A stretch of DNA of 64,000 nucleotides from Flavobacteriales bacterium (GTDB lineage Bacteria > Bacteroidota > Bacteroidia > Flavobacteriales_F > PHOS-HE28): positions 2,728,001-2,792,000 of the forward strand of contig JADJOI010000003.1 in the NCBI GenBank assembly GCA_016713875.1, given 5' to 3'. Below, in pieces: positions 59,721 through 64,000 of this stretch; position 1 is the stretch's first letter; the number at the start of each line of letters is the position of its first letter. Below the pieces are notes generated by a model. The model ran no database searches. It saw nothing but the letters and a program-made list of their open reading frames with translations, and was not told the DNA's origin. Both the position numbers and the translations under genes were made by a program.

Positions 59721-60035
59721 GGGCCGGTTCTTCGCGCCGTTGTACGCCACGACCGGCCAATGGGTTCCCGAAGAGCGCCGGAGGGCCGGCCCGCCACCCG
59801 GCGGACCGACCCTCCACACCAAAACCTGACATGAGCACTGCGCGGTTCAACTGCCCTGGTCCGAGAAGATCCAGAGCCTGCTGTTGGAGTTCGTGGAAGC
59901 CATGGCAACAAGGGGTTTGCGTTCGATCGGGACCCCAACCTACAGCGCTCCTCGCCCGATCGACAGCCCGAACCGGGCAACGGTGGCCACGGAGTGGAGA
60001 ACGGTCGCTCCGGTGGCACCGCTATTTTCGCCGTC
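59721..60035. other. Intergenic region between divergent genes
   Basis: About 315 bp separating the small-gene pair from the first LytTR regulator. A frame reading QLPWSEKIQSLLLEFVEAMA (about 59850-59910) looks protein-like but has no usable start without an indel. The -7 element at 60023-60030 belongs to the regulator. Nothing else is recognised. Confidence 0.4.
60023..60030 (+). promoter_or_regulatory. -7-like element TATTTTCG
   Basis: TATTTTCG ending five bases before the ATG at 60036 of the first LytTR regulator. Confidence 0.5.
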
Positions 60036-60809
60036 ATGGGGTCGCGGCAGGTGCGGGCATTGATCGTGGACGACGAGGAGCCGGCCCGGGAGAACCTCCG
60101 GTTGATGCTCGAGGACCTCTGCCCGGAGGTGGTGGTGGCGGGAACGGCCGATGGACCGGCGAAGGCGCGCGAACGCATCGCGGAGCTGGACCCCGACCTG
60201 CTCTTCCTGGACATCCGCATGCCCAGCGGCACGGAGGGTCTCGACCTACTGGCCGAGCTCCGCGACCTGCGTGCGCTCGTCATCTTCGTCACCGCCTTCA
60301 AGGACTACGCGCTGCAGGCCTTCCACACCCATGCGGTGGACTACCTGTTGAAGCCGATCGACCCCGATGAGCTGCGCACGGCGATGATGAAGGCCCTCGC
60401 GCGGGTGCGCGAGCAGCATGAACGACCGGCAGAGGCCCAGGCATACCGCGAGCGGTTGAACGACGCAGTGCGTGAGGCCGCCCTGCCCGCAGGCCGGATC
60501 GTGATCGACCACGCCAAAGGCTTCAAGCTCTTCGACCCACGCACCATCAGCCACCTGGAGGCCGAGGGCAACTGCACGCAGCTGCACTTCAGCGATGGCA
60601 CGCGCTACCTGGACACCCGCACCCTGCGCGTGTACGAGCAGCTGTTGGACCCGGCCCAGTTCCTGCGTGTGCACCGTTCACACATCGTGAACCTGGAGCA
60701 CCTGCGCGAGTACCTGCGCGACGACGGCCATTGGGCCGTGCTCCGCGACGGACGACGGGTGCCGATCGCACGCGAGCGCGTGGCCGAGTTCCTCGACCGG
60801 GTCCGCTGA
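60036..60809 (+). CDS. LytTR-type response regulator
   Basis: A 257-residue two-component regulator. The receiver domain (VRALIVDDEEPARENLRLML) has the acidic pair near residue 12 and the phospho-acceptor Asp59 (LLFLDIRMP), then VTAFKDYALQAF and the Lys of YLLKPID. The C-terminal LytTR DNA-binding domain includes ISHLEAEGNCTQLHF, FLRVHRSHIVNLEHL and PIARERVAEFLDRVR. It is one of two adjacent paralogues ahead of the propeller sensor. Confidence 0.93.
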   Translation: MGSRQVRALIVDDEEPARENLRLMLEDLCPEVVVAGTADGPAKARERIAELDPDLLFLDIRMPSGTEGLDLLAELRDLRALVIFVTAFKDYALQAFHTHAVDYLLKPIDPDELRTAMMKALARVREQHERPAEAQAYRERLNDAVREAALPAGRIVIDHAKGFKLFDPRTISHLEAEGNCTQLHFSDGTRYLDTRTLRVYEQLLDPAQFLRVHRSHIVNLEHLREYLRDDGHWAVLRDGRRVPIARERVAEFLDRVR

Positions 60810-60891
60810 CGGTCCACACGACCGGGATGACGGTCCGCTCGATCGCACGCACCGGTCAGGCGAAAGGCCCGAAAGCCACCGCGGACCGCCC

Positions 60892-60899
60892 TAGCTTGA
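60892..60899 (+). promoter_or_regulatory. -7-like element TAGCTTGA
   Basis: TAGCTTGA, 20 bases before the ATG at 60920; it differs from TAnnTTTG at two positions. Confidence 0.35.
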
Positions 60900-60919
60900 G
60901 CCCACCAAACCCATCGGCC

Positions 60920-61672
60920 ATGCGTGTACTGATCGTGGACGACGAACCCGACGCCCGGGAGAACCTGCGGATGATGCTGGAGGAGCACTGCCCCGATCTG
61001 ATCGTGGTGGGCTCGGCCGGAAGCGCCCAGGAGGCGCGCGAGCTGATCGCGATGGAACATCCTCAGGCGCTGTTCCTGGACATCAAGATGCCGGGTGAGG
61101 ATGGTTTCGCCCTGCTTCGCTCCCTGCAAGGCCAGGAGCTGCCAGTGGTCTTCACCACCGCTTACGACGAATATGCGCTGCAGGCCTTCAGGGAGAACGC
61201 CCTCGACTACCTGGAGAAACCGATCGACGTGGAGGAGCTCAAGCGGGCGTCTTCGAAGCTTCGTCGAATGACGTCGGATCCCACGGCCGCACCGCAACAG
61301 ACCGGGGCCATCGCGGCGTTGCTGCTCGACCCCGCATCACCCTTGAGCAAGCGCATGGCCGTGCCCGGACGCGATGGGCTCACCCTGCTGAAACACGAGG
61401 ATATCCTCTACCTGGAAGCCAGCGACAGCTACACCACCATCCATACCCGCGACGGCAAGCGGCAGATCAGCAGCAAGCACATCCGGGTGTTCGAGAACAA
61501 CCTCGACCCGAAGCGCTTCTTCCGCGTCCACAAATCGTACATCATCAACCTGGAGCACCTGCGCGCCTTCAGCCGCGGTGAGGGCAACATGGCCGTGCTG
61601 GACAACGGGGCGATGATCCCCGTATCGCGCCGCAAGATGCCTGACTTCCTCGCCCTGATCCCCACCTTCTGA
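60920..61672 (+). CDS. LytTR-type response regulator
   Basis: A 250-residue regulator with MRVLIVDDEPDARENLRMML, phospho-acceptor Asp54 (LFLDIKMPGEDGF), TTAYDEYALQAF and YLEKPID in the receiver, then a LytTR domain (ILYLEASDSYTTIHT, FFRVHKSYIINLEHLRAF, IPVSRRKMPDFLALI). Its stop overlaps the ATG of the sensor gene (TGATG), so this one is the more likely cognate partner of the sensor. Confidence 0.94.
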   Translation: MRVLIVDDEPDARENLRMMLEEHCPDLIVVGSAGSAQEARELIAMEHPQALFLDIKMPGEDGFALLRSLQGQELPVVFTTAYDEYALQAFRENALDYLEKPIDVEELKRASSKLRRMTSDPTAAPQQTGAIAALLLDPASPLSKRMAVPGRDGLTLLKHEDILYLEASDSYTTIHTRDGKRQISSKHIRVFENNLDPKRFFRVHKSYIINLEHLRAFSRGEGNMAVLDNGAMIPVSRRKMPDFLALIPTF

Positions 61673-64000
61673 TGCGGTGCACGGGCTGGCTGCTTGGCCT
61701 GCTGCTCGGGTCCGCGGGCCTGCTGAAGGCGCAGCAGTTCGGGTTCATCCATTACACCACGCGGGACGGCCTCGCCCAGAGCCAGGTGCGCACGATCGCA
61801 CAGGACGGGCAGGGCTTCCTGTGGATCGGTACGCTGGGCGGGGTCAGCCGCTTCGATGGCAGCGGTTTCCGCAACCACGCGCTGCGTCAAGGGTTGCCGG
61901 ACGCGCAGGTCAACGCCCTGTTGCCCCGTTCGGACGGTTCGATGTGGTGCGGCACCGGTGGAGGGCTCGTCAGCTTCCGGAACGGGATGGAGGTGGCCCC
62001 CATCCCGCTGCCCGGCCTGGATCGACCACGCATCACCGCCCTGGCCACTGACGCGAATGGGCGTGTGCTCATCGGCGTGGAGGATGTTGGGGTCCTGGTA
62101 CACAAGGACGGACTGATCAGTGTGCTTGAGGGATTCCCCACCGACACCGCAGGCACGGTACGTTCACTCCTCTGCCTGGCGGACGGCACCGTATACATCG
62201 GCCTGCGCAACGGTCTCCTGCGCTGCGCCGATGGCCGGTGTTCGGCCGTGACCCTGGGAAGCGAGGACCGCTCCAACGTGAGCAGCATGGCCGTGGGCAC
62301 CGATGGCACCTTGTGGGTGGCCACCTTCGGCCAGGGGGTCTTCGCACTGCGTCCGAACGGCACCGTGGAGGAGATCGATGAGACCGACGGCCTGTTGCAG
62401 AACAACGTGCGCAGCGTGACGGTCGATCGACAGGGCCGCGTGTGGCTGGCCAGCAAGTTCGGCGTCAACATCATCGACGGCGGACGCATCCGTGCGCTCA
62501 CGGTGAACCAAGGGATGCCGAACGACAACATCTGGTGCGTATCGGTGGATGACCACGGCGACCTGTGGTTGGGGACGGACGGGGCGGGCATCCTGCGATG
62601 GACCGGCGACCGCTTTGTCACCTACACCCAACGCGATGGCCTGTGCAGCGATCAGGTGATGTGCCTGGTGGCCGATAGCGCGAACGACCTGTGGCTGGGC
62701 ACCTACGGCAACGGCATCTGCCGGATGGACGGCATGGCGTTGGTGAGCACCCTGGACGGCCTGCCGAACAACACGGTCTGGACCGGACTGCGCCGCCGGG
62801 ACAACAGCCTGTGGTTCGGCACCAGTGACGGATTGTGCAGGCTGCGCAATGGTGTGGTGGTGCCGTTGCCGGATAGCTTGTCGCTGCGTGATGAGCGTGT
62901 GGTGGCCCTGCACGAGGATGCAGATGGCACGCTGTGGTGCGGCGCACGCGAAGGGCTCTTCTCGATCCGCGAGGGCCGGCTGCAACGTGAACCCGGCCCG
63001 CCTGGCACACAGCTACGTTCGATCCGGGACCTGCATCGCGACCGCGAAGGACGGCTGTGGGCGGCCCATGAGGTCGGAGTGGCCCGTTGGAGCACGAACG
63101 GATGGACCACCTGGACCGCAGGCCAGGAGCTTCCCACAGGCGCGGTGTACAGCCTGGCGGAGGACCACAGCGGACGCGTCTGGGCCGGTACCGCCGACGG
63201 GCTGGTGTGCTTCACCGGATCGGGTCCCCGTGTGCTCCGGCTCGCCGCGGACTTCGGGTCCAACTACATCGACCTGGTGCGGGTCTCGGCCGACGGGCGG
63301 CTCTGGGTGGGCACCAACAATGGCCTTTTCCAGGTCGGACCGGACAGTCTGCTCAACAACGGGAGCGGGGTGACGCACTACACCACCAGTGATGGGCTCC
63401 TCAGCCTGGAGTGCAACCTGAACGCATCGCACCTCGACACCAAGGGGCGGTTGCTCTTCGGCACTTCACGCGGCCTGGTGGTGCACCTGCCGGCTGTCGA
63501 GCACACCCCGACGGCGGAGGTCATCCCGCTCCACATCACCGGGCTGCGCTGGTTCCTTCGCCCTTCCGGCTGGGAGGGCCGGTCCGCAGGGACCGACACG
63601 CTTACAGGACTTCCCACAGGACTCCTGCTCCCCTACGAACGCAACCACCTCACGTTCGATTATGCCGGCATCAGCCTGAGCGCGCCAGAGCAGGTGGTCT
63701 ACCGCTATCGTCTACTGGGCCATGACAATGACTGGTTGCCGGAAACGGACGTGCGCTCTGCGAGCTTCAGCAATCTACCGCATGGGCACTACGTGTTCCA
63801 GGTGATGGCCAAGGGGCGCAATGGCCTGTGGAGCGCGCCGAAGGAATATGCCTTCGATGTACAACCCCCGTTCTGGGCCCGTTGGTGGTTCTTCGCGCTC
63901 ACCGGGGCCGTGGTGATCGGTTCGGTGGGCGGTGTGGCCCGGTACCGGTCATTGCAGCGCCGTCGCCAGGAACGCACCCGCCAGTTGATGCTGCGCTCGC
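61672..64000 (+). CDS. Two-component propeller sensor protein, 3' end outside window
   Basis: At least 776 residues, beginning MRCTGWLLGLLLGSAGLLKA (signal peptide). About a dozen Reg_prop repeats (GFLWIGTLGGVSRFDG, GTLWVATFGQGVFAL, GDLWLGTDGAGILRW, RLWVGTNNGLFQVG) build the periplasmic seven-bladed propellers. A Y_Y_Y domain follows (NHLTFDYAGISLSAP, YRYRLLGHDNDWLP, LPHGHYVFQVMA) and then a transmembrane helix (WWFFALTGAVVIGSVGGVA) just before the window ends. The missing part should be a LytS-type histidine kinase (inferred from the LytTR partners). It is translationally coupled to the regulator. Confidence 0.92.
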   Translation, partial: MRCTGWLLGLLLGSAGLLKAQQFGFIHYTTRDGLAQSQVRTIAQDGQGFLWIGTLGGVSRFDGSGFRNHALRQGLPDAQVNALLPRSDGSMWCGTGGGLVSFRNGMEVAPIPLPGLDRPRITALATDANGRVLIGVEDVGVLVHKDGLISVLEGFPTDTAGTVRSLLCLADGTVYIGLRNGLLRCADGRCSAVTLGSEDRSNVSSMAVGTDGTLWVATFGQGVFALRPNGTVEEIDETDGLLQNNVRSVTVDRQGRVWLASKFGVNIIDGGRIRALTVNQGMPNDNIWCVSVDDHGDLWLGTDGAGILRWTGDRFVTYTQRDGLCSDQVMCLVADSANDLWLGTYGNGICRMDGMALVSTLDGLPNNTVWTGLRRRDNSLWFGTSDGLCRLRNGVVVPLPDSLSLRDERVVALHEDADGTLWCGAREGLFSIREGRLQREPGPPGTQLRSIRDLHRDREGRLWAAHEVGVARWSTNGWTTWTAGQELPTGAVYSLAEDHSGRVWAGTADGLVCFTGSGPRVLRLAADFGSNYIDLVRVSADGRLWVGTNNGLFQVGPDSLLNNGSGVTHYTTSDGLLSLECNLNASHLDTKGRLLFGTSRGLVVHLPAVEHTPTAEVIPLHITGLRWFLRPSGWEGRSAGTDTLTGLPTGLLLPYERNHLTFDYAGISLSAPEQVVYRYRLLGHDNDWLPETDVRSASFSNLPHGHYVFQVMAKGRNGLWSAPKEYAFDVQPPFWARWWFFALTGAVVIGSVGGVARYRSLQRRRQERTRQLMLRS

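Noticed and set aside
59831..60020. A possible gene encoding QLPWSEKIQSLLLEFVEAMA
   Set aside because: No start codon is in frame without assuming a two-base indel, and there is no family match.

Overview
The window is GC-rich bacterial DNA with the gene content of a Bacteroidota, most likely a high-GC member of the Flavobacteriales. The evidence is the large set of proteins with type IX secretion (T9SS) C-terminal sorting domains of both A and B type, a bifunctional DAHP synthase/chorismate mutase, a three-gene succinate dehydrogenase with a cytochrome b558-type anchor, LytTR regulators next to a propeller sensor protein, and a recurring Bacteroidota-type -7 promoter element (TAnnTTTG and the variants TAnnTTCG, TAnnTTTC and TAnnTTTA) very close to many start codons. 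No rRNA, tRNA or CRISPR array was seen.

Layout. 1-662: the end of a DNA adenine methyltransferase running off the left edge. 984-3802: two convergent T9SS cargo proteins. 4126-6924: small genes, a frame-broken YciI-like gene, a GrpB-family gene, fdhD and tag. 6972-9286: a YadA-head-like surface protein split by a frameshift. 9366-15982: a molybdenum-cofactor region (thiF/moeB-like, TauE-like permease, moeA, mobA, moaD, moaE, moaCB) with a nucleoid-associated protein gene at its end, and a deletion scar that fuses the tails of a LuxR-type regulator and moaA. 16069-28216: a large FG-GAP T9SS protein, DAHP synthase/chorismate mutase, an OmpA lipoprotein, an unrecognised gene, an oligopeptide-binding lipoprotein, a 1151-residue outer-membrane protein and a coiled-coil membrane protein. 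28276-33079: comF, then an AT-rich cassette (a GH16 glycosidase and a polytopic membrane protein), then a second, 5'-truncated comF copy. 33132-35197: free-methionine sulfoxide reductase and a lipoprotein. 35536-45263: two giant paralogous type B T9SS proteins. 45268-48616: an omega-amidase/aminotransferase pair, a VapBC module lying between the aminotransferase and a decayed copy of its 5' end, and a small exported protein. 48673-52139: sdhB, sdhA, sdhC. 52224-56654: a frame-broken DUF1801 gene, a Fic operon in more AT-rich DNA, a small gene and aminopeptidase P. 56807-64000: another T9SS protein, small membrane and hypothetical genes, two LytTR response regulators and a large propeller sensor running off the right edge.

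How the genes fit together. The molybdenum-cofactor genes form a tightly packed minus-strand operon, partly ATGA-coupled, that covers most steps from cyclic pyranopterin to molybdenum insertion; fdhD nearby serves formate dehydrogenase, although no molybdoenzyme is present here. As read, moaA has lost its 5' half and moaCB is frameshifted twice, so either the pathway is damaged in this strain or the assembly contains indels. Short indels also break four other places (YciI-like gene twice, adhesin, DUF1801 gene), several in or beside homopolymers, which makes sequence error a serious possibility. The most unusual structures are the AT-rich cassette flanked by 520-bp comF repeats, the VapBC module flanked by a duplicated gene start, and the reelin-repeat-like modules in the two giant surface proteins.
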